From Ilumatobacteraceae bacterium (GTDB lineage Bacteria > Actinomycetota > Acidimicrobiia > Acidimicrobiales > Ilumatobacteraceae), in the NCBI GenBank assembly GCA_009691255.1, contig SHUT01000012.1, positions 1 through 45,162 of the forward strand: a stretch of DNA of 45,162 nt, read 5' to 3'. Of this stretch, positions 1-8,800 are shown in pieces. Each line of letters begins with the position of its first letter. Within the stretch, counting starts at the first letter, position 1. The translations under genes and the position numbers were made by a program. Below the pieces are notes generated by a model. The model had not been told where the DNA came from. It saw only the letters and a program-made list of their open reading frames with translations, and did no database searches.

Positions 1-475
1 CTTTAGGAGACTGAACACAAAAATGAAAGGGATCGTTAAGTCTTGCTAAATAACGGAAAACTCCGTGGTTAGTACCTTCTCCTAAATAAAGCCCTCACCA
101 AGCTGGATTGGCAGACAAATCTTAAGGTTGCACTCAATAGTTAAACCACTTCTAATCACCATTAGAGGCTCACATCAAAACTGACCTAGTCGTGCATCTA
201 AGTTTCAGGAAGAACATTCACTAATCAATACCGAAAGTCAATCCAGCGTTGCGTTAGCGGGTTAGAGCTGTCCGCGTTCGAGGCGGGAAAAGACAAGAAC
301 TGGTTCATGAGGATGCCTTTACTTGGTGAAGACGCCTTTATCTTTCGCTGCCCATATCTTAGAGTGTTCTGGGGGGATTACCAGTCAGGACATATGGGCT
401 ATGGGGTGGAGTGCAAACTGCCCTTATCGCCCCTGTTTTTAAATCAATTGCCGACCCTGTAAGACTCTCAAGGTC
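1..475. other. Non-coding left end with inverted repeats
   Basis: No reading frame on either strand stays open for a credible gene, and stops occur in all six frames within the first 100 bases, so no gene enters from the left edge. Two structures are visible. A perfect 9-bp inverted repeat (TTTAGGAGA at 2-10 and TCTCCTAAA at 78-86) encloses a hairpin at about 45-73, with arms CTAA/TTAG and ACGGA/TCCGT around an AAAC loop. A further small inverted repeat (CTAAT/ATTAG) lies near 153-166. The stretch is more AT-rich than the rest and is unusually long for this compact genome. It could be a structured untranslated RNA, a long leader of the gene at 476, or decayed sequence. I match it to no known RNA family. 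Confidence 0.45.
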
Positions 476-1381
476 ATGAAAATTCGTATCGGTTACGGAC
501 TCGGCGTTCGCACCACGCTTAATGATCACGGATTTCTTGACGTTGTTGATGCGCTCGAAGACCTCCATTTCGACAGTTTGTGGCTGAGTGAGCGCATCGG
601 CGGCGAAGCACCAGATCCGCTTGTTGCTATGTCGATGGCTGCTGGACGAACCAGCAAACTGAAATTCGGGATGAGCGTGATGGTGCTTCCTGGGCGCAAC
701 CCAATTGTGCTGGCCAAAGAACTCGCAACATTAGACCGCATGTCTCGAGGTCGCTTGTTGCCCGCATTTGGTCTCGGCGTAGCGGACGCTCACGAGCAAC
801 AAGCATTTGGAGTTGAGCGCTCTCAACGAGCACGGATTTTTAATGAGGCTATCGAAGTCATGCGTCAATGTTGGACCCAAGACTCGGTGACGTTTCACGG
901 TGAATATTTCCACTACGACAACTTGAGAGTACAACCAAAACCAATCCAACAGCCGCCGGACATTTGGCTTGGTGGGATTGCACCAAGTGAACTCAAGCGC
1001 ATCGGTCGACTTGCTGATGGTTGGTTGCCATCGTTTGTCACTCCAGATGATGCTGCTGCAGGTTGGGACACCATCACCGCAGTTGCCACAGAGCATGATC
1101 GCGTCATTGACCCAGAGCATTTTGGCGTGTTATTGCCATACGCCCACTCAGCACTTCCGGATTCTTTACTTGCGGGTTTACAAGCGCGACGGCCAGATCT
1201 TGAAGACATCAACATACTCGTGCCGCAAGGCTGGGATCAACTCGTCGCCGTGATAAATAAGTTCATCGCGGTGGGTGCCAGCAAGTTTGTTGTGTTGCCA
1301 ATCATCGAACCATCGTCTCCTGCACAATGGGTGCGCCATCTTGAAGAATCCGCCCAAGTCTTATTGCCCCTCGAGAACTAA
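476..1381 (+). CDS. LLM class F420-dependent oxidoreductase
   Basis: A 301-residue protein of the bacterial luciferase-like monooxygenase family, TIM-barrel enzymes that in actinobacteria mostly use deazaflavin F420 to oxidise or reduce small organic molecules in the cytoplasm. The family is shown by the N-terminal strand MKIRIGYGLG, the segment LWLSERIGGEAPDPLVAMSM (about residues 36-55), the central G-V-M-V-LPGRNPIVLAKELATLD region with RGRLLPAFGLG (about 90-102), and P-DIWLGG around residue 163. The substrate cannot be read from the sequence. The ATG has a short AAGG 4 bases upstream, which is close for a ribosome site; no better start is seen. The gene stands alone, reads towards pepA and ends 9 bases from it. 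F420 rather than FMN use is inferred from the subfamily, not proven. Confidence 0.85.
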   Translation: MKIRIGYGLGVRTTLNDHGFLDVVDALEDLHFDSLWLSERIGGEAPDPLVAMSMAAGRTSKLKFGMSVMVLPGRNPIVLAKELATLDRMSRGRLLPAFGLGVADAHEQQAFGVERSQRARIFNEAIEVMRQCWTQDSVTFHGEYFHYDNLRVQPKPIQQPPDIWLGGIAPSELKRIGRLADGWLPSFVTPDDAAAGWDTITAVATEHDRVIDPEHFGVLLPYAHSALPDSLLAGLQARRPDLEDINILVPQGWDQLVAVINKFIAVGASKFVVLPIIEPSSPAQWVRHLEESAQVLLPLEN

Positions 1382-1390
1382 GGGTAAAAA

Positions 1391-2860
1391 CTATTTACGT
1401 GCTGGTTTGCGAAAGTTAGTGACTAAGTCAACAAGCAGCCGTGTTCCAAACGCAGTAGCACCGCGATTGCGCCATCCTTCGTCAGCACTGACATCCATTG
1501 TTCCGGCAATATCTAAATGTGCCCATGGGACATCTGCAACAAATTCCCTCAAAAATAGTGCTGCCGTTATTGATCCGGCACCGCCGCCACTTGTGACATT
1601 GCGCATATCTGCCACGACGGAGTCAAGGCCTTTTTTGTAGTCATCAATTAATGGCAATTGCCATACTGGTTCATCTGCGCGCGTCGCCGAAGTCTTTATT
1701 TGTTCAATAAAAGACTGATTATTGCCCATCACACCAGCAATCTTTTCTCCGATGGCCACGATAATCGCACCTGTCAGCGTTGCAATGTCAACAATGGCGT
1801 CTGGCTTTGACTCTGCAGCAAGAGATAATCCGTCTGCCAAAATAAGACGACCCTCTGCGTCTGTATTGTGAATTTCTACGGTCTTGCCATTGCGCATCGT
1901 CAAGACGTCTCCTAGTTTGAGCGCACCACCAGAAGGCATGTTGTCCGTGCACATCAAATACGCAGTAACTTTAGTTTTACATTTCAGAGTTTTGAGAGTG
2001 CTCATTGTTGCCAAAACAGCAGCAGCCCCGCTCATGTCCATCTTCATTACAGCATGTGAATCATTGCTCGGCTTGAGGCTGATGCCACCTGAGTCATACA
2101 TCACGCCTTTGCCTACGAGCACAATCTTTGGGCCAGAGCCTGCCGGCGAATACTCGAGTTTCACCATCCGTGGTGGTTCAACGCTTCCTTTGTTAACGCC
2201 AATCATTCCGCCACAACCCATTGCTTTGAGCTGATCACGATTATAGACCGTGGCAGTGAGCCCTGTTGATTGGGCAATCTCTACTGCTTTGTCGGCAAAC
2301 ATGCGCGCGGTCAGATACGCCGGTGGCATGTTGGCAAAGTCGCGAGCCTGACACACTGCATCAGCAATAACTTTTCCGCGCACAACGCCTGCTTTAGTTG
2401 CAGTCAAGGTTGCATCCGTTGCAACCAATGTAAGCGATGTCAACCTGGCAGAAAACTCTTCGTCGTTCTTAAGTGCCCCATATCTATGTGTTGCAAGCGT
2501 GACTCCTTCAACTACTGCCTGTGTTGCTGTTTTGCGGTCCATGCGACCGACGGCGGCAAGCGTGGTGGCAAGCGACGTATTTTTTTTGGCGGCACGCGCT
2601 AAAGCAGCAGCAATCAAACGCATTGCTGACTCATCAATTGATGAGAGCTCGCCGACTCCAATCAAAATGCGAACGGCTGATGAACGACCTGCGGCCGGAA
2701 GAACGAGCGTTTGTTCGCGCTTGCCTTCAAATCCAATCGACTTCAGCGCCGTACGCGACAGACCAACAGATGCCGGTATGGGGCCATCTGATGCGATCGG
2801 AATTCCGACAGCGTCTATTTTGCTTGGAACGGAGCGAGAAACTTCAACGGCAATTGTCAT
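1391..2860 (-). CDS. Leucyl aminopeptidase (M17 family)
   Basis: A cytosolic two-metal aminopeptidase that removes N-terminal residues from peptides during protein turnover. The C-terminal catalytic domain carries the M17 signature motifs. Counted from the ATG at 2860, these are VGKGVMYDSGG with metal and catalytic residues Lys251 and Asp256, KMDMSG with Asp275, and NTDAEGRL with Asp334, Glu336 and the catalytic Arg338. Length (489 residues) is normal. An in-frame GTG at 2884 directly follows the stop of the upstream cobalamin adenosyltransferase and would add 8 residues. I prefer the ATG because the family usually begins at the MTIAVEV-like strand, but neither start has a strong ribosome site. 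The two genes are almost certainly cotranscribed. A Tyr-Ser pair replaces the usual Phe-Asp/Thr around the second metal ligand, a conservative change. Confidence 0.95.
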   Translation of the reverse strand: MTIAVEVSRSVPSKIDAVGIPIASDGPIPASVGLSRTALKSIGFEGKREQTLVLPAAGRSSAVRILIGVGELSSIDESAMRLIAAALARAAKKNTSLATTLAAVGRMDRKTATQAVVEGVTLATHRYGALKNDEEFSARLTSLTLVATDATLTATKAGVVRGKVIADAVCQARDFANMPPAYLTARMFADKAVEIAQSTGLTATVYNRDQLKAMGCGGMIGVNKGSVEPPRMVKLEYSPAGSGPKIVLVGKGVMYDSGGISLKPSNDSHAVMKMDMSGAAAVLATMSTLKTLKCKTKVTAYLMCTDNMPSGGALKLGDVLTMRNGKTVEIHNTDAEGRLILADGLSLAAESKPDAIVDIATLTGAIIVAIGEKIAGVMGNNQSFIEQIKTSATRADEPVWQLPLIDDYKKGLDSVVADMRNVTSGGGAGSITAALFLREFVADVPWAHLDIAGTMDVSADEGWRNRGATAFGTRLLVDLVTNFRKPARK

Positions 2861-2884
2861 GTCGCCAACGCTAGACGCTGGCAC

Positions 2885-3430
2885 CTAGAGAGAGCGGACG
2901 GGACGCGATGTGCCTTCTTGCCAACGAGCCATTGTCCACAACAAGTCAGACAAGCGATTGAGATACGGCACAACTTGAGATGGCGGGGGTGCTGCTGAAA
3001 AGGAGTGCCGTTCTGCACGACGCACCACAGTGCGCGCAAGATCAAGCCATGCCGCAACAGGATGTTCTCCGGGCACAACAAACTCTGTTGGGGGTTCGAA
3101 CCGAGTGTCGAGATCGTCGATGATGTTTTCAAGCCGTAGCACCATCTCTGGCGAGACAGAACTTTTATCGGGTACCAACTTGGTCCGGTTCACAGGCAAC
3201 GTTGCCAGCTCAGCCATCAAGACCCAAAGTTCACGCATAATCGAGACACAAATTTTGTCACACTCCGTGCCATGCCCCGCTGCAATTCGGACCAAACCCA
3301 TTACTGCCTGGGCTTCATCAACTGCACCATAGGCGCGCGGTAGTTCGCTGTCCTTGGCAACTCGGCCTCCGTAGAAAAGTCCTGTTGTTCCGTCGTCACC
3401 CTCTCGGGTGTAGATCCGATCGCGTGCCAT
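2885..3430 (-). CDS. Cob(I)alamin adenosyltransferase, PduO type
   Basis: Transfers the adenosyl group of ATP to cob(I)alamin to make adenosylcobalamin. The PduO/MMAB family is shown by the N-terminal RIYTREGDDGTTGL ATP-binding loop (residues 5-18), the AYGAVDEAQA segment (about 34-43), and the C-terminal VVRRAERHS motif (about 139-147), whose arginines and glutamate contact ATP and cobalamin. At 181 residues it is of normal size. It starts at an ATG 84 bases from the metH start on the other strand and its stop TAG abuts the pepA leader. MetH uses methylcobalamin rather than adenosylcobalamin, so the product presumably serves another enzyme, such as a mutase outside the window, and the pairing with metH reflects shared cobalamin handling. 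In the glycine-rich loop FYGG replaces the commoner GDGS-like sequence. Confidence 0.92.
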   Translation of the reverse strand: MARDRIYTREGDDGTTGLFYGGRVAKDSELPRAYGAVDEAQAVMGLVRIAAGHGTECDKICVSIMRELWVLMAELATLPVNRTKLVPDKSSVSPEMVLRLENIIDDLDTRFEPPTEFVVPGEHPVAAWLDLARTVVRRAERHSFSAAPPPSQVVPYLNRLSDLLWTMARWQEGTSRPVRSL

Positions 3431-3465
3431 ACCACTGTGACGATAGACGCAGAGAGGTGTTTAAG

Positions 3466-3477
3466 CGTATCTATACG
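3466..3477. promoter_or_regulatory. Candidate operator between ATR and metH
   Basis: The 84-base gap between the divergent starts of the adenosyltransferase (3430) and metH (3515) contains CGTATCTATACG, two perfect 5-bp arms around a CT centre, with partial extension to AGC/GCT. Its position could control both genes. The gap is too short for, and shows no conserved box of, a cobalamin riboswitch. Promoter elements could not be assigned confidently. The regulator is unknown. Confidence 0.3.
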
Positions 3478-3514
3478 GCTAAAAACTTTATGTTTCCACT
3501 ATCGTAAAAGAGTC

Positions 3515-6500
3515 ATGTCACGCCAGCCATACCTTGATGCCGTTAGGGAGCGCGTCATTGTCTTTGACGGCGCCTTTGGGACCTTTGTTCAAGACCTCGA
3601 TCTGGGACCAGACGACTTCGGCGGGCCGTCCCTTGAGGGCTGTAATGAAATGCTCTGTGAGACACGACCTGATGTCATAGAGGCAATGCACGCAGCGTTT
3701 CTTGATGTCGGCGTGGATGCGCTCGAGACAGCCAGTTTTGGTTCATTTAGCACGGTGTTGGCCGAGTACAACATCGCGAATCGCGCCTATGACCTCAACG
3801 TCAAAGCAGCCTCCATCGCACGACGAGTCGCTAATGACTACGAAACAGATGGTCGCCCCCGATACGTGGCCGGCTCGATGGGTCCCGGAACAAAACTCCC
3901 GAGCCTCGGGCACATCACATTCACTGATTTGCGAAGCGCATACGAAGAACAAGCGCGAGGCCTACTTGACGGAGGCATCGATTTATTTTTAATCGAAACC
4001 TGCATGGACCTATTGCAAATAAAAGCAGCGATGCAGGCATGTCGAATGGCGATGACTTCAGTGGGACGACAAGTTCCGTTGCAGGTACAAGTCACAATGG
4101 AAACAACCGGACGCATGTTGGTAGGAACAGAAATTGGTGCTGCTGTGAGTGCGCTGTCTGCAATGAAGCCCGATGTCCTTGGCATCAACTGCGCCACTGG
4201 TCCGTCGGAGATGCAAGAGCACCTGCGTCATCTCAGTAAATACTGTTCTCTCCCAATCAGCGTGTTGCCTAACGCGGGACTGCCAAGCATTGTTGACGGC
4301 AAGACACACTACGATCTCACCCCAGCTCAGTTGGCTGAGTTTCATCGTCACCATGTCACAGATTTAGGTATCGGAATCGTCGGCGGTTGTTGCGGAACCA
4401 CTCCTGAGCATTTGCGTCAGGTTGTAGAGGCTGTTCGCGGCCTTTCGCCGATGCAAAGAACAACCGAGATCGAGCCAAGCGTGACATCACTCTATTCTCC
4501 AGTCACAATTGAACAAGAAAACAGCGTTCTAATCATTGGTGAGCGAACAAATGCAAATGGCTCTCGGGCTTTCCGTGACGCAATGTTGCGTCAGGACTGG
4601 GACACGTGTTCCAAGATTGCCACTGATCAAATTCGTGAGGGCGCACATGTTCTTGACGTCTGCGTTGACTATGTCGGACGCGACGGCCAAGAAGATATGA
4701 ACGAGATCGTTTCGCGGTTTGCCACGCAAGCAAGCGTGCCACTTGTTCTTGACAGCACCGAATCAGCAGTGATGGAAACTGGTTTACAACATGTTGGCGG
4801 ACGAGCAATCCTGAACTCAGCAAACCTCGAAGATGGCGAAGGACCTGGGAGTCGTCTTGACAGAGTATTTGGACTCGCTCGCGACTACGGAGCAGCAGTC
4901 ATTTGTTTGCTCATTGATGAAGTCGGACAAGCCCGAGATGTCGAATGGAAAATGGAGATCGCCCACCGAATCCACACCATCGCCACCACGCAATATGGTC
5001 TGTCGGCAAGCGATCTAATCTTTGACACACTTACATTCCCTCTCAGCACCGGCGCCGACGACCTGCGTCGCGATGCAATGGCGACAATGGATGCGATTCG
5101 TCGCATTAAGGCAGAAATTCCTGGTGCCTACACCACGCTGGGAGTGAGCAATGTCAGTTTCGGACTAAACCCCGCAAGTCGCCAAGTACTCAACAGTATG
5201 TTCTTAAGCGAAGCGCAAACTGCAGGACTTGATAGCGCCATCGTGCACTCATCCAAAATTATCCCACTTGCTCGTATACCCGAAGAACAAAAACAAGTCT
5301 GTCTTGACCTGATTTACGATCGTCGCACGCCCGACTACGACCCGTTATCCAAACTCCTTGAAATATTTGCCGACATCACACTTGTCAAAGCAGAAAAGGA
5401 AGACCGTACCGATTGGACCGTCGAACAAATTCTGCGAAGCCGCATTATTGACGGTGACCGAGAAGGTCTCACCACCGACCTCGACACTGCAATGAGCCAA
5501 GGCATTACGCCGCTAGACATCATCAATAACATCTTGCTTGACGGCATGCGCGAAGTAGGCGAACTTTTTGGTTCGGGCCAAATGCAATTGCCATTCGTGC
5601 TCCAAAGTGCTCAAACCATGAAAGCAGCCGTAAGCCATCTTGAACAGTTTATGGAAAAAAGCGCTAGCAACGCCAAAGGCGTATTGGTACTAGCAACGGT
5701 CAAAGGCGATGTTCATGACATTGGCAAAAACTTAGTGGATATCATCTGCACCAACAACGGTTATGACGTGCACAACATCGGAATCAAAGTCTCAATTACT
5801 GACATGGTGGCCAAGGTCAAAGAAGTCGGAGCAGATGCGCTCGGCATGAGTGGCCTTTTAGTAAAAAGTACGCTTATCATGCGCGAAAACCTTCAAGAAC
5901 TTAACTCGCTCGGTCTGTCACATGTCCCGGTATTGCTGGGTGGGGCTGCCCTTACTCGCACCTACGTCGAACGTGACTTACGCGAAATCTATGAAGGTCG
6001 TCTGTTCTATGGCAAAGATGCCTTTGAGGGGCTCAGCACTCTTGACCGACTGATGGACATCAAAAAATCTGGCGACGAAAGTGTCGACGATGGACGAGTC
6101 CCAACAGTTCGCATGATTCCAAAACGAGAAAAAGTCGCAGACTCAGAACTTAATCTTCCGGCTCGATCCCCCGAAGCAGAAACCGACAACACTGTCTTTG
6201 TTCCACCGTTCTTGGGATCAAAAGTGGTCAAGGGAATTCCGTTAGATGACATTGCCGCATACATCAACGAGACGGCACTTTTCCGCAATCAATGGCAGTT
6301 CCGTCCAGAAAAAAACGAAAGAGACGAACAGTTCAAAGAACGTATGCGCCCGATGTTGCGCGAACAACTAGCGGCTGCCAAAGCATCAGGGGTCTTGGTC
6401 CCGCAATTGGTGTACGGATACTTCCCTGTCAACGGCGATGGCAATGATCTTGTGGTGTGGACAGACGAAACGCGCACCGCGGAGCGCACGCGATTTGCTT

Positions 6501-6988
6501 ATCCGCGCCAAAAAGTAGAGCCATATTTGTGTATCGCTGATTTCTTCCGACCAGTGTCTTCTGGCGAAATCGACTACGCGGCATTTCACATCGTCACAAT
6601 GGGGACTACTGTCAGCAAAAAAGCGGCCGAGTTATTTGCCGCCAACGAATATCAAAAATACTTAGAACTGCACGGAATCGGCGTCGAGATGACTGAAGCA
6701 CTCGCTGAGTACTGGCATCATCGCATTCGCACTGAGTGGGGCTTTGTCAACGAAGACGGTCCCACAATTGCTGGACTCTTTAGACAGCAATATCGAAGTG
6801 GTCGCTATTCATGGGGATACCCAGCGTGTCCTGATTTAGAAGACAATGCACGCGTAGCCGAGCTGCTTGAAGCTGGTCGTTTGGGAATCGAAGTTAGCGA
6901 AGAAACAGGATGGCAATATCAACCCGAACAGACAACGTCGGCGATTATTTGTCACCACCCTAAAGCAAAGTACTTTGTTGCCCGCTGA
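3515..6988 (+). CDS. metH: Cobalamin-dependent methionine synthase
   Basis: Transfers a methyl group from methyltetrahydrofolate through cobalamin to homocysteine, giving methionine in the cytosol. All four modules are present in 1157 residues. The homocysteine barrel (about 1-320) has zinc ligands Cys226 (GINCATGP) and Cys292/Cys293 (GGCCGTTPEH). The pterin-binding barrel follows (about 335-620). The cobalamin cap and binding domains (about 630-870) carry DVHDIG, whose His734 ligates cobalt. The AdoMet reactivation domain (about 900-1150) carries RYSWGYPACPD at 1097-1107. An earlier ATG at 3437 would add 26 residues of non-family sequence (MTIDAERC...) that reaches almost to the divergent gene. 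The ATG at 3515, preceded by AAAAGAG, matches the family N-terminus and is preferred. The gene is monocistronic and convergent with the ABC pair. Confidence 0.97.
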   Translation: MSRQPYLDAVRERVIVFDGAFGTFVQDLDLGPDDFGGPSLEGCNEMLCETRPDVIEAMHAAFLDVGVDALETASFGSFSTVLAEYNIANRAYDLNVKAASIARRVANDYETDGRPRYVAGSMGPGTKLPSLGHITFTDLRSAYEEQARGLLDGGIDLFLIETCMDLLQIKAAMQACRMAMTSVGRQVPLQVQVTMETTGRMLVGTEIGAAVSALSAMKPDVLGINCATGPSEMQEHLRHLSKYCSLPISVLPNAGLPSIVDGKTHYDLTPAQLAEFHRHHVTDLGIGIVGGCCGTTPEHLRQVVEAVRGLSPMQRTTEIEPSVTSLYSPVTIEQENSVLIIGERTNANGSRAFRDAMLRQDWDTCSKIATDQIREGAHVLDVCVDYVGRDGQEDMNEIVSRFATQASVPLVLDSTESAVMETGLQHVGGRAILNSANLEDGEGPGSRLDRVFGLARDYGAAVICLLIDEVGQARDVEWKMEIAHRIHTIATTQYGLSASDLIFDTLTFPLSTGADDLRRDAMATMDAIRRIKAEIPGAYTTLGVSNVSFGLNPASRQVLNSMFLSEAQTAGLDSAIVHSSKIIPLARIPEEQKQVCLDLIYDRRTPDYDPLSKLLEIFADITLVKAEKEDRTDWTVEQILRSRIIDGDREGLTTDLDTAMSQGITPLDIINNILLDGMREVGELFGSGQMQLPFVLQSAQTMKAAVSHLEQFMEKSASNAKGVLVLATVKGDVHDIGKNLVDIICTNNGYDVHNIGIKVSITDMVAKVKEVGADALGMSGLLVKSTLIMRENLQELNSLGLSHVPVLLGGAALTRTYVERDLREIYEGRLFYGKDAFEGLSTLDRLMDIKKSGDESVDDGRVPTVRMIPKREKVADSELNLPARSPEAETDNTVFVPPFLGSKVVKGIPLDDIAAYINETALFRNQWQFRPEKNERDEQFKERMRPMLREQLAAAKASGVLVPQLVYGYFPVNGDGNDLVVWTDETRTAERTRFAYPRQKVEPYLCIADFFRPVSSGEIDYAAFHIVTMGTTVSKKAAELFAANEYQKYLELHGIGVEMTEALAEYWHHRIRTEWGFVNEDGPTIAGLFRQQYRSGRYSWGYPACPDLEDNARVAELLEAGRLGIEVSEETGWQYQPEQTTSAIICHHPKAKYFVAR

Positions 6989-7013
6989 TCGCCGTAGGCG
7001 CTCTTGCGAATAG

Positions 7014-8798
7014 TTATTGCGGTTGTGACTGCGCCCATGTAGCCGACAACTCGGCGTAATGTCCGCCGAGTGCAATAAGTTCATCATGCGTTCCGAACTC
7101 GGTGACCCGTGCATCGCTCACGACCGCAATTCGATCAGCACGTCGCACTGTTGACAAACGGTGTGCCACGACAACAACGGTGCGACCCTGCATCAGTTTT
7201 TCAAGTGCTCGCTCGATTTCCTGTTCAGTACCCGGATCGAGATTTGATGTTGCTTCATCTAGCACCAACACTGCTGGGTCGATAAGCGCTGCTCTGGACA
7301 ACGCCACTAGTTGTCGCTCCCCTGCTGATAAACGTGTTCCGCGTTCTTGTACTTCTGTATCGAGCCCTTCTGAAAATGCCTCAAACCGTTCAAGTAATTG
7401 CAGATTTGTAAGTGCTTCAATGATTTGAGCCTCTGTCGCATCTGGTTTAGCAATCAATAAGTTGTCGCGAATTGTTCCATCAAACAAGAATCCCTCTTGC
7501 GGAATCACCACAATACGGTCGCGCAATGATGCAAATGTTGCCTGCCGCAGATCGACGCCACCAAAAGTGACGGTTCCGCTATCGGGGTCATACAAGCGCG
7601 CCATTAACTTTGCCAACGTTGATTTGCCTGCACCCGTTGGACCAACAAGTGCAAGTCGCTGGCCAGCCGTCACTGTGATGCTGACATCTTTTAACGCAGG
7701 TCGTGTTCCGGCTTCGTATGTAAATGTGACGTGATTAACCACCACGTCGCCATTTCTTGGCAATTCGACGGCAGCCTGTGCTTCGTCAACATCTGGCACT
7801 GCATCAATGATTGCAAAAAGCTTGTGCAGCGCAGCAGTTGCTGACTGCAAAGTGTTGTACAACTGAGATAATTGTTGAACAGGGTCGAATAAATTCGCCA
7901 ACAACAAAACAAAGGCCACAACTGTTCCGAGAGAAACATCTTGGCGATGCACCAACCACCCGCCGATTCCGACCATCAAGGCCGATGCGGCGATGCCAGA
8001 GAATTCGACGAGGCCGAAATACCAAGTCGTGACTCGAACGCTATGCATATGACTTCTGAAGAGATCTTGATTAGATTTTTCAAAACGTCGAATCTGTTCG
8101 CCTTCTCGTGCATATGCCTGAATTACTCGTACTCCCGTAATGCCTTCTTGCAAGGCAGAAAGATTACTGCCAACTTTTTCACGAATTTCAAGGTATGCCT
8201 TGTTGGAGTCACGCTGAAACTTCACCGACGCGATGACGAGAATCGGCAAGACCAAGAGAGCAACGAACGTGAGTTGCCATGACAGTGCAAAGAGGAGAAC
8301 CAGTGCAAGCAACAGCAGCAGGAATGCCGCCATGAAACCTAAAAGCCCCCACTGCACAAGTTCCGCCATTGACTCAATGTCTGCGGTCATGCGGGACACC
8401 AACACTCCGGCCTTCTCACGGTCAAAGAAACTCATTGATTGTTTTTGAATCTTGTCAAAAACGCGCAGTCGAAGAAGTCGCAAGAAGCCTTCACCCGCGA
8501 TATTGACAGAGATGATTTGTCCACGACTGACGACGTATGAAAGCAATGCAACGACTACATAGCCGGCAACGGCGATATTGAGGGTTCTGCCGTTATTTTT
8601 GCGAATACCTGAGTCGATTCCGTATCGCACTAAAAGTGGCCCAGCCAGAGTGCAAATCACCGAGACAACGACAAAGATAAATACGCCGACGACTGAGCGC
8701 CGAAACGGTTTTGCCATCCGCAAACTGCGACGCAATACCGTCTGAGTTTGCGTACGGTTGAGTTTGTCTTCTTCAGATATTGCGCTGTCAGACCACAT
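7014..8798 (-). CDS. ABC exporter half-transporter, catalytic-Glu subunit
   Basis: A type IV ABC exporter half (594 residues): six membrane segments (about 35-330) fused to an ATPase domain. Walker A is GPTGAGKST at 386-394, the signature is the non-canonical LSAGE at 490-494, Walker B ends in LDE with the catalytic Glu515, and the switch histidine is in AHRLST. It pairs with the upstream gene. The start ATG at 8798 lies two bases after that gene's TAG; an in-frame start at 8828 would overlap it by 28 bases and is less likely. Family knowledge: in heterodimeric exporters one ATP site is degenerate. Here the altered signature of this subunit would face the Asp-containing Walker B of the partner, forming the degenerate site. 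The substrate (drug, lipid or peptide) is not deducible. Confidence 0.92.
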   Translation of the reverse strand: MWSDSAISEEDKLNRTQTQTVLRRSLRMAKPFRRSVVGVFIFVVVSVICTLAGPLLVRYGIDSGIRKNNGRTLNIAVAGYVVVALLSYVVSRGQIISVNIAGEGFLRLLRLRVFDKIQKQSMSFFDREKAGVLVSRMTADIESMAELVQWGLLGFMAAFLLLLLALVLLFALSWQLTFVALLVLPILVIASVKFQRDSNKAYLEIREKVGSNLSALQEGITGVRVIQAYAREGEQIRRFEKSNQDLFRSHMHSVRVTTWYFGLVEFSGIAASALMVGIGGWLVHRQDVSLGTVVAFVLLLANLFDPVQQLSQLYNTLQSATAALHKLFAIIDAVPDVDEAQAAVELPRNGDVVVNHVTFTYEAGTRPALKDVSITVTAGQRLALVGPTGAGKSTLAKLMARLYDPDSGTVTFGGVDLRQATFASLRDRIVVIPQEGFLFDGTIRDNLLIAKPDATEAQIIEALTNLQLLERFEAFSEGLDTEVQERGTRLSAGERQLVALSRAALIDPAVLVLDEATSNLDPGTEQEIERALEKLMQGRTVVVVAHRLSTVRRADRIAVVSDARVTEFGTHDELIALGGHYAELSATWAQSQPQ

Positions 8799-8800
8799 AT

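Noticed and set aside
359-568. 69-residue minus-strand frame over the start of the first LLM gene
   Set aside because: No motif, and half of it overlaps a conserved gene; treated as chance.
3431-3514. Cobalamin riboswitch before metH
   Set aside because: The gap is only 84 bases and no conserved B12-box is visible.
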